Source: an uncultured Muribaculaceae bacterium
GTDB taxonomy: Bacteria; Bacteroidota; Bacteroidia; Bacteroidales; Muribaculaceae
Length of the DNA: 64,000 nucleotides
Assembly (NCBI GenBank): GCA_910584665.1
Contig: CAJUBL010000004.1
Coordinates: 1-64,000, forward strand
Direction of reading: 5' to 3'
The notes under the pieces were generated by a model. It was not told where the DNA came from, did not search any database, and worked only from the letters and a program-made list of their open reading frames with translations. Every line of letters starts with the position of its first letter. Position 1 is the first letter of the stretch. This document shows, one piece after another, positions 47,414-55,049 of the stretch. Both the position numbers and the translations under genes were made by a program.

Positions 47414-49636
47414 ATGGTACAACCTATCTTCTGGATAGTACCCGTCGCCTCGGTCATAGCGTTGCTTCTTGCCTGGTTCTTCTACCGCGGCATGAAGAAA
47501 GAGAGCGAGGGTACCGACCTAATGAAAAAGATTGCCGGTCATGTGCGCAAGGGCGCCATGTCCTATTTGAAACAGCAGTACAAGATCGTAGGCATAGTTT
47601 TCGCCTGCCTCGTGGTACTATTCGGCGTAATGGCTTACTTCAACCTTCAGAACCCCTGGGTTCCTATCGCGTTTCTCACCGGTGGTTTCTTTTCGGGACT
47701 GGCCGGCTTTCTGGGAATGAAGACAGCCACACACGCATCTGCCCGCACGGCTAACGCAGCCCGCGAGTCACTGAACCACGGCCTTCGTGTCGCCTTCCGC
47801 TCAGGAGCTGTCATGGGTCTTGTAGTAGTAGGTCTCGGACTTCTTGACATCTCTTTCTGGTACATCCTGCTCAACTATGTTGAGACCGGACTTGAGGGAA
47901 CAGCCAAACTGTGCTTCATCACAACCACAATGCTTACTTTCGGCATGGGTGCGTCGACACAGGCTCTGTTTGCACGCGTAGGCGGCGGCATATACACAAA
48001 AGCCGCCGACGTAGGCGCTGACCTCGTTGGCAAAGTTGAAGCCGGCATTCCCGAGGATGACCCGCGTAACCCCGCCACCATCGCCGACAACGTCGGTGAC
48101 AACGTCGGTGACGTAGCGGGCATGGGAGCCGACCTCTACGAAAGCTACTGCGGCTCCATTCTGGCTACCGCCGCACTCGGTGCCGCAGCCTACATGACAA
48201 CAGGCGATACCGACATGCAGTTCAAGGCTGTCGTAGCCCCTATGCTCATAGCAGCCGTAGGCATCATCCTGTCTATCATAGGCATCTTTGCCGTCAAGAC
48301 AAACGAGAACGCCTCGATGAAGAACCTGCTCAACTCGCTGGCTGTAGGAACAAATCTCAGTTCCGTACTCATTGTAGGCGCGACATTCGGCATACTCTAC
48401 TGGCTCGGAATAGCCAACTGGGTAAACCTGTCGCTGGCCGTAGTCGTAGGTCTTCTCGTAGGCATAGTCATAGGACGCGCCACTGAGTACTACACATCCC
48501 AGTCATACAAACCGACACAGCGCCTCTCGAAGAGCGGCGAGACAGGCCCGGCCACAGTTATCATCTCGGGCATAGGCCTTGGCATGGTATCGACAGCAAT
48601 TCCCGTGATATCAGTCGTTCTCGGCATAATACTCTCCTACGGTCTTGCCGCCAACTGGGTTATGGGTGACGTGAGCCACGGGCTGTATGGCATAGGCATA
48701 GCCGCCGTAGGCATGCTCTCGACACTCGGAATAACACTGGCCACCGACGCCTACGGCCCCATCGCCGACAATGCCGGCGGAAACGCCGAGATGGCCGGCC
48801 TGGGCAAGGAAGTACGCAGACGCACCGACGCGCTCGATTCGCTGGGCAACACCACCGCCGCCACCGGCAAGGGATTCGCCATCGGTTCGGCTGCTCTCAC
48901 CGGACTCGCACTGCTCGCCAGCTACATAGAAGAGATACGCATAGGTCTGGAACGTGTAGGTACAGGTGTACTGCAGCTCGGAACCACCATAGGACCCGAC
49001 GGTCAGGAGATAGCCATAACCAAAGCGCTTCACGAGGCCACTTTCACCGACTTTATGAATTACTATCACGTTGATCTCATGAATCCGATGGTATTGTCAG
49101 GCATGTTCATCGGAGCCATGATGGCATTCCTGTTCTGCGGTCTGACAATGAACGCTGTAGGACGCGCCGCCGCCCACATGGTCGACGAGGTACGCCGCCA
49201 GTTCCGTGAGATCAAGGGAATTCTCACCGGCGAGGGAGAGCCCGACTATGCCCGTTGCGTACAGATATCGACCAAGGGAGCACAGCGTGAGATGGTGTTC
49301 CCGTCTATCCTGGCCATCATCGCACCGATCGTGACCGGTCTGGTATTCGGTGTTCCAGGTGTCATCGGTCTGCTCATAGGAGGTCTCTCGGCCGGCTTCG
49401 TGCTCGCCGTGTTCATGGCCAACGCAGGCGGTGCATGGGACAACGCCAAGAAATATGTCGAGGAAGGCAACTTCGGCGGTAAAGGCAGTGAGGTACACAA
49501 AGCGACTGTCGTAGGCGACACCGTAGGCGATCCATTCAAGGACACATCCGGCCCCAGCCTGAATATCCTCATCAAGCTCATGTCAATGGTCGCCATTGTC
49601 ATGGCCGGGCTGACAGTAACCTGGAGCCTGCTGTAA
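47414..49636 (+). CDS. hppA: Membrane ion-pumping pyrophosphatase, K+-dependent type
   Basis: The 740-residue protein has about 16 helices and the pyrophosphate motifs [22 protein letters not shown] and [12 protein letters not shown]. The segment [10 protein letters not shown] has Ala and Gly where K+-independent enzymes have Lys and Thr, so it should need potassium. It hydrolyses pyrophosphate while pumping H+ and/or Na+; some Bacteroides relatives pump both. It probably recovers energy from biosynthetic pyrophosphate and lies 6 kb from the nuo-atp operon. Its own terminator follows. Confidence 0.93.
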   Translation: MVQPIFWIVPVASVIALLLAWFFYRGMKKESEGTDLMKKIAGHVRKGAMSYLKQQYKIVGIVFACLVVLFGVMAYFNLQNPWVPIAFLTGGFFSGLAGFLGMKTATHASARTANAARESLNHGLRVAFRSGAVMGLVVVGLGLLDISFWYILLNYVETGLEGTAKLCFITTTMLTFGMGASTQALFARVGGGIYTKAADVGADLVGKVEAGIPEDDPRNPATIADNVGDNVGDVAGMGADLYESYCGSILATAALGAAAYMTTGDTDMQFKAVVAPMLIAAVGIILSIIGIFAVKTNENASMKNLLNSLAVGTNLSSVLIVGATFGILYWLGIANWVNLSLAVVVGLLVGIVIGRATEYYTSQSYKPTQRLSKSGETGPATVIISGIGLGMVSTAIPVISVVLGIILSYGLAANWVMGDVSHGLYGIGIAAVGMLSTLGITLATDAYGPIADNAGGNAEMAGLGKEVRRRTDALDSLGNTTAATGKGFAIGSAALTGLALLASYIEEIRIGLERVGTGVLQLGTTIGPDGQEIAITKALHEATFTDFMNYYHVDLMNPMVLSGMFIGAMMAFLFCGLTMNAVGRAAAHMVDEVRRQFREIKGILTGEGEPDYARCVQISTKGAQREMVFPSILAIIAPIVTGLVFGVPGVIGLLIGGLSAGFVLAVFMANAGGAWDNAKKYVEEGNFGGKGSEVHKATVVGDTVGDPFKDTSGPSLNILIKLMSMVAIVMAGLTVTWSLL

Positions 49637-49659
49637 ACTCAGGATTATATATACCATAG

Positions 49660-49706
49660 ACAATCGGGATTGTAGTTGAATTACCACAATCCCGATTGTT
49701 CTTTTT
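49660..49706 (+). terminator. Terminator of the pyrophosphatase gene
   Basis: ACAATCGGGATTGT (49660-49673) pairs perfectly with 49686-49699 around a 12-base loop, followed by TCTTTTT. Confidence 0.85.
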
Positions 49707-49752
49707 GTGTCATATTGATCTATGAACCCGACCAGGCTTCATAAGTCGACAC

Positions 49753-49787
49753 AAAAAAATCCGGGCTCCTCATTAACAGAACCCGGA
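49753..49787 (-). terminator. Terminator of the secreted-protein operon
   Basis: Read on the minus strand, TCCGGG (49787-49782), a 16-base loop and CCCGGA (49765-49760) are followed by a run of seven T. It lies downstream of the gene ending at 49901. Confidence 0.65.
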
Positions 49788-49793
49788 AGAATC

Positions 49794-49881
49794 AGAGTGT
49801 GTTTGAATTTAACTCAAGATATATTTGAAATGATTCTTTTCCTCTCGATTGATTTTCATGTGTTAAATTCAAACACACTCT
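49794..49881. repeat. Perfect 20-bp inverted repeat with 48-base spacer
   Basis: AGAGTGTGTTTGAATTTAAC (49794-49813) is exactly repeated in inverse orientation at 49862-49881. It lies in the 3' region of the minus-strand operon, before its terminator. It may be a 3'-end hairpin or the ends of a small relic element; the spacer has no reading frame of note. Confidence 0.7.
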
Positions 49882-49900
49882 TAATATTTATCGCAGTTGA

Positions 49901-50599
49901 TTATAAGCCGTAAACAGCCAGATGTCCGCAATCCCAGTAAGCCTCAGTAACCGCCATAGTTCCTGAGAGAATCTTACCCCAACCCTGAACGACACTGAAG
50001 CGTACTTTAGAGAACTCAAACGATGATGTAAACACACCTACCGGAGCATAATGAGTTACAGGATCGACCTTTTCGTTAAGGCCCGTAACTTCATCACCAA
50101 GCTGTACCCACTGACCGGAGCTGTTCATAGCGTATATCTTAACTATCTTTGGGAAGCAACTGCTTCTGTTACCGCCACGCAGGGCGATCTCGAAAGCTAT
50201 ATTCCGGACATTCTTCTCCAGATCTATATCTACATACGAGTTATAGGTCTCATCGAAGTGATGACCGTCCCAATAGCATGTTGTGAAATAACTGTTCAGA
50301 TCAGGACTGAACAACCCGGCCAGATGATCGCCATCCTTACCTTCTAAATTGTATGGGCCATTGTGGCAGCCTACAGCTCCATCGGGTGTGGAAGCCTTCT
50401 CGGGATCGACAGCGATAGGAAACGACTTGTAATTATCAGCAAACGAGGCCTGTGCGAATGATAATTCCCGGATATCCGACAAGACAAACGTGCTCACCGA
50501 TCCATCCTTTAATTCTATATGCATTCCGGTTCCATAATCCTGCGCCATAACGACAGCAGTCGAGAACAACGCGATTGCGAGTATTGATATTTTTTTCAT
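49901..50599 (-). CDS. Secreted protein, paralogue of the next gene (discoidin-like end)
   Basis: The 232-residue product has a signal peptide (VVMAQ), a short IELKDGSVSTFVLSDIRELSF segment common in Bacteroidales surface proteins, then a roughly 170-residue beta-rich domain with FDETYNSYVDI and FSKVRFSVVQGWGKILSGT, ending YWDCGHLAVYGL. It is clearly a tandem paralogue of the gene at 50632. The domain resembles F5/8-type (discoidin) carbohydrate-binding folds, a weak impression. Function unknown; no C-terminal sorting domain is visible. Confidence 0.75.
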   Translation of the reverse strand: MKKISILAIALFSTAVVMAQDYGTGMHIELKDGSVSTFVLSDIRELSFAQASFADNYKSFPIAVDPEKASTPDGAVGCHNGPYNLEGKDGDHLAGLFSPDLNSYFTTCYWDGHHFDETYNSYVDIDLEKNVRNIAFEIALRGGNRSSCFPKIVKIYAMNSSGQWVQLGDEVTGLNEKVDPVTHYAPVGVFTSSFEFSKVRFSVVQGWGKILSGTMAVTEAYWDCGHLAVYGL

Positions 50600-50631
50600 T
50601 ATAATTTCTATTTATAATAAATACACCATAA

Positions 50632-51339
50632 TTATTTACCATACACAGCCAGATGACCGCAAGACCAGTAGCCTTCGTTAACACCAAGGGTGCCCGCCAG
50701 GACTTTTCCGCGACCCTGAACAACACTGAAGCGCACTTTTGAGAACTCAGACGATGATATAAACGGACCTACAAGGGCATACTTTGTTTCCTGGTCAATT
50801 GCATCATTAAGACCGGTCTTCTCACCGATAAAAACCCATTCGCTTTCCTTGTCATCATATACATAGACTTTGACCCACTTGGGGAACGTACCTCCCCACC
50901 AGTCTAAATTCTTTGCACGCGGGCATATATCAAAGGCTATAGTACTGATTTTCTCCGGCAATTCTATATCAACATACGAGTTATAGGTCTCATCATAGTG
51001 GTGACCGTTGAAGTAGCAGGAGTGGAAATATCTGTCGGCATTGGAATCAAACAGTCCTTCGAGACCGTAACCGTCGGTACCTTTCTCTCCTGCATTATTC
51101 AGACATTCATCATTGGCATCGTCAGGGGTAAAAGCCTTTGCAGGATCTATTTCAATCTGATACTGTCTGTAGACATCGACGAATGATAAATCACTGAACG
51201 TTATTTTATTGATATTGCTAAGAGTAAAAGTTTTAACGGATTCATCATTAAGTTTTACATTCAGCGCGGTTGCTGAATCCTGCGCCATTACAGCAACCGT
51301 CGAGAGCAAAGAGACAAGGAGTAATGATATTTTTTTCAT
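50632..51339 (-). CDS. Secreted protein, tandem paralogue (discoidin-like end)
   Basis: The 235-residue product matches the 49901 gene over its length: signal peptide ending MAQ, VKLNDESVKTFTLSNINKITF, then FNGHHYDETYNSYVDI, SKVRFSVVQGRGKVLAGT and YWSCGHLAVYGK. The DNA ends of the two genes are also similar, suggesting a fairly recent duplication. It is the middle gene of a three-gene minus operon, 32 bases before the next and 12 after the sorting-domain protein. I do not recognise its ligand or function. Confidence 0.75.
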   Translation of the reverse strand: MKKISLLLVSLLSTVAVMAQDSATALNVKLNDESVKTFTLSNINKITFSDLSFVDVYRQYQIEIDPAKAFTPDDANDECLNNAGEKGTDGYGLEGLFDSNADRYFHSCYFNGHHYDETYNSYVDIELPEKISTIAFDICPRAKNLDWWGGTFPKWVKVYVYDDKESEWVFIGEKTGLNDAIDQETKYALVGPFISSSEFSKVRFSVVQGRGKVLAGTLGVNEGYWSCGHLAVYGK

Positions 51340-51351
51340 ATTGACTTGTGT

Positions 51352-51840
51352 TTAACGGATATATTTAACGGTCTTGTTATTGGCTCTTATCACATAGACA
51401 CCTGATGCCAGAGAATTCAAGTCAAGCGAGACTTTACCGACACCCTCGCCCTGCATGACACAGACACCACCTATGCTGTACACCGCCACTTTCAAGGGAT
51501 CACTGTTACCTGAAGTGACACTGATAGCACAGCCATTGACAGTGATGGAAATCCCATCGTCAAACACTCGGTTTATGGCCTCGCCTGAATTGCCCTCCAG
51601 ATCAAACGTAATGTTCTCGAGAGTGAGAACATCGATCTGCTCCATCGGCATATTATCGGCCGACGTAAAGTTCATAGAGTTTCCGGTAAACGATATACTG
51701 CCGATCGACTTAACGGCGATTTCAGTCGTTTTTCCATTGGTACTTCTGAGCACCATCTTCGGACCTGCACTGTCAGCATTAGCCTGCATACCGGACGCTA
51801 CCGCAAATGCGACTGCAATTACAAAGTAAAAATGCCTCAT
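51352..51840 (-). CDS. Small secreted protein with T9SS type-A sorting domain
   Basis: The 162-residue product has a signal peptide (MQANA), a segment NGKTTEIAVKSIGSISFTG like that in its two neighbours, and a C-terminal domain VAVYSIGGVCVMQGEG...LDLNSLASGVYVIRANNKTVKYIR that fits T9SS type-A sorting domains. It is first in the operon. The shared N-terminal segment suggests the three products are related in use; the small size suggests an anchor or adaptor. Function unknown. Confidence 0.7.
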   Translation of the reverse strand: MRHFYFVIAVAFAVASGMQANADSAGPKMVLRSTNGKTTEIAVKSIGSISFTGNSMNFTSADNMPMEQIDVLTLENITFDLEGNSGEAINRVFDDGISITVNGCAISVTSGNSDPLKVAVYSIGGVCVMQGEGVGKVSLDLNSLASGVYVIRANNKTVKYIR

Positions 51841-52142
51841 TCTAAATTGATTTAAAGTTATTAAAAATAATGAAAATTTGATTTCACGAAAATAGTGCCT
51901 GACCTAAAAACATATGCACCTTTCAGTACAAAAAATGTACGTTTTTGTACATAGCCGCCCTATACATGTTATTTCTCACATTTATAATTATACAGATACC
52001 ATAACAGTACGGATACTCAGAGCCGGTCCGACAATGGGACAGGCATCCGCACTATTATAGTTAAAAAATGTAAATCCGATGAAATATCATGTTTTTGATG
52101 TAATTTTGAATATTATTAAACGTAACCCTACCTTATAAAACC
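51841..52142. promoter_or_regulatory. Divergent intergenic region with GTAC palindrome
   Basis: This 302-base AT-rich region separates the secreted-protein operon (minus) from the glutamine-synthetase-like gene (plus). GTACAAAAA (51926-51934) and its exact complement TTTTTGTAC (51942-51950) flank a central GTAC, a likely protein-binding site. TAATTTTG at 52101-52108 is a fair -7 box for the plus gene. For the minus gene only a weak TATTTTCG (51894-51887) is seen. One copy of a 19-base repeat lies at 52010-52028. Confidence 0.45.
52010..52028 (+). repeat. 19-base direct repeat, left copy
   Basis: CGGATACTCAGAGCCGGTC here and CGGATATTCAGAGCCGGTC at 54991 differ at one base. They flank the 52143-54973 gene pair. 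Confidence 0.5.
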
Positions 52143-53651
52143 ATGAACGCAACCGACTACACTCTGCATCGTAATCAGGTGGTAAAATGGCTGGAGAAAG
52201 ACCCGTCGACATTCACACGCGAGGATATCGTAAACTACATTGTAAACAACGATATCACAATGGTCAATTTCATGTATCCGGCTGCCGACGGACGATTGAA
52301 GACACTCAACTTCGAGATAAACGACATCGACTACCTCAACACCATACTAACTATGGGCGAACGCGTGGACGGATCGAGTCTCTTCAGACACATAGAGGCC
52401 GGCAACAGCGACCTGTACGTTATCCCCCGCTACCCGACTGCTTTCGAGGACCCGTTCTCGACCGAACCGGCACTGAACATGCTATGTACTTTCTTTGACA
52501 AGAGCGGCAGAATACTCGACTCGGTACCCAACGCGACCCTTGACAAAGCCTGCCGGGAATTTACCGAAGTGACCGGACTCGAGTTCCACGCCATGGGCGA
52601 ACTTGAATACTATGTCATAGGCGATGCCGAGGAGCATTTCCCGGCAACCGATCAGCGCAACTACCACGAGTCGGAACCGTTTGCCAAGTTCAACGATTTC
52701 AGAGTCAGATGTATGGATACAATAGCACGTTGCGGAGGCCAGATAAAGTACGGACACAGTGAGGTTGGTAATTTCACTCTTGACGGGAAAATATACGAAC
52801 AGAACGAGATCGAATTCCTGCCGGTCGACGCACGTCAGGCCGCCGACCAGCTGGTAATAGCCAAATGGGTGATACGCAACATGGCCCGTCGAGAAGGTCT
52901 CGACGTCACTTTCGCGCCAAAGATCACCACAGGCAAAGCCGGATCGGGACTCCACATACACATGCGTCTTATGCGTGACGGCCGTAACGTAATGCTTGAC
53001 GACAACCTGCAGCTTAGCGACGATGCACGGCGTCTTATTGCCGGCATGATGGAACTCGCGCCCTCGATAACGGCATTCGGCAATGCCAATCCAACCTCCT
53101 ACTTCAGGCTTGTACCCCACCAGGAAGCACCAACTAACGTATGCTGGGGCGACCGCAACCGTTCGGTACTCGTCCGCGTACCATTGGGCTGGAACACCCG
53201 TGAGGATATGAGCGCGATAGCCAATCCCCAGCAATCGCCGACAACAGTCGATCCCACAACAAAGCAGACCGTCGAGATTCGTTCGGCCGACTGCTCGGCC
53301 GATGTCTACCAGCTCATAGCCGCACTGGCTGTAGCCGCACGTCACGGATTCGAGATGCCAGACGCACTCAGGGTGGCTTCCGACACATATGTCGATGTCA
53401 ACATCCACGACGCCGCTCACGCCGACCGTCTTGCCACACTTGCCACACTGCCGGTAAACTGTGCCGACTCTGCATCCCGTCTGGAACAGCAACGTGACAT
53501 ATATGAAAGCAAAGGAGTATTCTCGCCTGCCATGATCGACAGTGTGATAACACGCCTGCGCGGATACCACGACGAAAACCTCGCGGCAGAAGCCAAAGCC
53601 GATCCCGCACTGATGGCTTCGCTTGTGAAAGAATACTTCTATTGCGGATGA
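52143..53651 (+). CDS. Glutamine-synthetase family ligase
   Basis: The 502-residue protein has the GS catalytic fold: VDGSSLFRHIEAGNSDLYVIPR, the ATP/metal motif GSGLHIHMRL, NPTSYFRLVPHQEAPTNVCWGDRNRSVLVRVP and the ends of the active site. In my alignment the Asp that deprotonates ammonium (E. coli Asp50) falls in YPAADG and looks like Ala, so another amine may be used, as in gamma-glutamylpolyamine-type ligases. No adenylylation tyrosine is recognised. It is not the large GSIII type. It overlaps the next gene by 4 bases. Confidence 0.8.
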   Translation: MNATDYTLHRNQVVKWLEKDPSTFTREDIVNYIVNNDITMVNFMYPAADGRLKTLNFEINDIDYLNTILTMGERVDGSSLFRHIEAGNSDLYVIPRYPTAFEDPFSTEPALNMLCTFFDKSGRILDSVPNATLDKACREFTEVTGLEFHAMGELEYYVIGDAEEHFPATDQRNYHESEPFAKFNDFRVRCMDTIARCGGQIKYGHSEVGNFTLDGKIYEQNEIEFLPVDARQAADQLVIAKWVIRNMARREGLDVTFAPKITTGKAGSGLHIHMRLMRDGRNVMLDDNLQLSDDARRLIAGMMELAPSITAFGNANPTSYFRLVPHQEAPTNVCWGDRNRSVLVRVPLGWNTREDMSAIANPQQSPTTVDPTTKQTVEIRSADCSADVYQLIAALAVAARHGFEMPDALRVASDTYVDVNIHDAAHADRLATLATLPVNCADSASRLEQQRDIYESKGVFSPAMIDSVITRLRGYHDENLAAEAKADPALMASLVKEYFYCG

Positions 53652-54973
53652 ACAGACTGCTGACCGCCATACTTGTGTTGATGCCGTTGCTCGCAACGGC
53701 ACAGGGCCATGACAAAGAAAAAAACAAGGTTCCGCCGGTCATACACCCTCAGATAGGCGAGAGTGTGACGTCAGCCGACGGAACCTTCACCATCACCCTC
53801 GTATCACGTAAACAGAACTACGACTGGAGCAATGGATCAGAACGTGATCCCGACATAGTATCGCCGAAGAGTGTGAATATCTCGCCCGACGGCAAGCGAT
53901 ACTATATAAACTCGCTCGAAGGATCGAAAACGGTATGTTACAACGCAACGACAGGTAAAAAGATATCAACGGTATCACATAACATAACCCGACGGCACCG
54001 TAACCTGTGGACCGGGGCCGACGATATATATCCTTTTGACACTGTATACAGTCAGCCACGCATATTCACCGGCAAACCGGTAGAGGGAGCGTTCAGCCAC
54101 TGCGGCCGATACCTGTGGATCCCATACTATCGCCGGTCATATGATCTCAACGCCCAGGATCCGTCAGCCATTGCCGTCATCGACACACGTGGAGACTCGA
54201 TAGTCCGAATTATGGACACCGGCCCATTGCCGAAAATGATAAAGGCATCACCTGACGGAAGGTATATGGCTGTATCACATTGGGGTAACAACACCGTAGG
54301 AATTATCGACATTACCTCCGATTCACCCGCCGGCTGGCGGCAGTTACCATATCACACAGTTGATTATAAGATGAAATTGAATTTCAGCCGCACAGAACCG
54401 GTAAATCGCGATACAGGCTCCGGTAATGCTCTGCGCGGCACTGTCTTCACACCGTGCGGACGATATCTGCTGGTGGGATGCATGGGAGGCATAGGCGGTA
54501 TCGCGGTCATCGACATGGACTCAAACAAATACAAGGGTAAGATCACAGGAATGATGCCCAACATACGGCATCTTGACATAAGCCGCGACGGATATCTCTA
54601 TCTCAGCATCAACAAGGGAGGTTACCTGCAGCGTATCAGTCTCGACTCCATCTACAGCAATATCAGACGGATGGACGGCAAACCCCATAAGGTGACAGGC
54701 TGGCAGAACTGCAAGGTCGGAGCAGGCGCGAGGACAGTATGCCTGTCACCGGACGGCATGATAGCCTACGTGGCTTGCAATACAGTCAGCAAACTCTATG
54801 CTGTCGATACATCAACGATGACAGTGATGGCCAGCATAGATGCCGACAGTTACCCTGTCGGACTCGACATCAGTCCCGACGGCCACACCGTAATAGTGAC
54901 ATCACAGGGACGGCCGGGTGCAAAAATGTCAGGCAACGCCATAGACATTTACAGCATTGAACAGCAACATTGA
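53648..54973 (+). CDS. Periplasmic YncE-like beta-propeller protein
   Basis: The 441-residue product has a signal peptide (PLLATAQG) and repeated propeller blades with the ISPDGKRYYINS, ASPDGRYMAVSHWGNNTVGIIDI and LSPDGMIAYVACNTVSKLYAVD pattern of YncE/surface-layer-type seven-bladed propellers. Its ATG overlaps the stop of the GS-like gene (ATGA), so translation is coupled. Function unknown; coupling suggests a role with the ligase's product or regulation. Confidence 0.75.
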   Translation: MNRLLTAILVLMPLLATAQGHDKEKNKVPPVIHPQIGESVTSADGTFTITLVSRKQNYDWSNGSERDPDIVSPKSVNISPDGKRYYINSLEGSKTVCYNATTGKKISTVSHNITRRHRNLWTGADDIYPFDTVYSQPRIFTGKPVEGAFSHCGRYLWIPYYRRSYDLNAQDPSAIAVIDTRGDSIVRIMDTGPLPKMIKASPDGRYMAVSHWGNNTVGIIDITSDSPAGWRQLPYHTVDYKMKLNFSRTEPVNRDTGSGNALRGTVFTPCGRYLLVGCMGGIGGIAVIDMDSNKYKGKITGMMPNIRHLDISRDGYLYLSINKGGYLQRISLDSIYSNIRRMDGKPHKVTGWQNCKVGAGARTVCLSPDGMIAYVACNTVSKLYAVDTSTMTVMASIDADSYPVGLDISPDGHTVIVTSQGRPGAKMSGNAIDIYSIEQQH

Positions 54974-54990
54974 AAATATTACAGGCATAT

Positions 54991-55009
54991 CGGATATTCA
55001 GAGCCGGTC
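54991..55009 (+). repeat. 19-base direct repeat, right copy
   Basis: CGGATATTCAGAGCCGGTC, partner of the copy at 52010-52028. It lies 18 bases after the propeller gene, in the convergent gap that ends at 55050; no clear terminator is visible there. Confidence 0.5.
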
Positions 55010-55049
55010 TTAACTGCCTCTGAACACACAATCAGCCAGATAGATCGGA

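Noticed and set aside
52482..53702. 406-residue open frame antisense to the GS-like gene
   Set aside because: The plus strand encodes a clear GS-family protein with motifs; the minus frame has no recognisable domain and is a by-product of codon bias.
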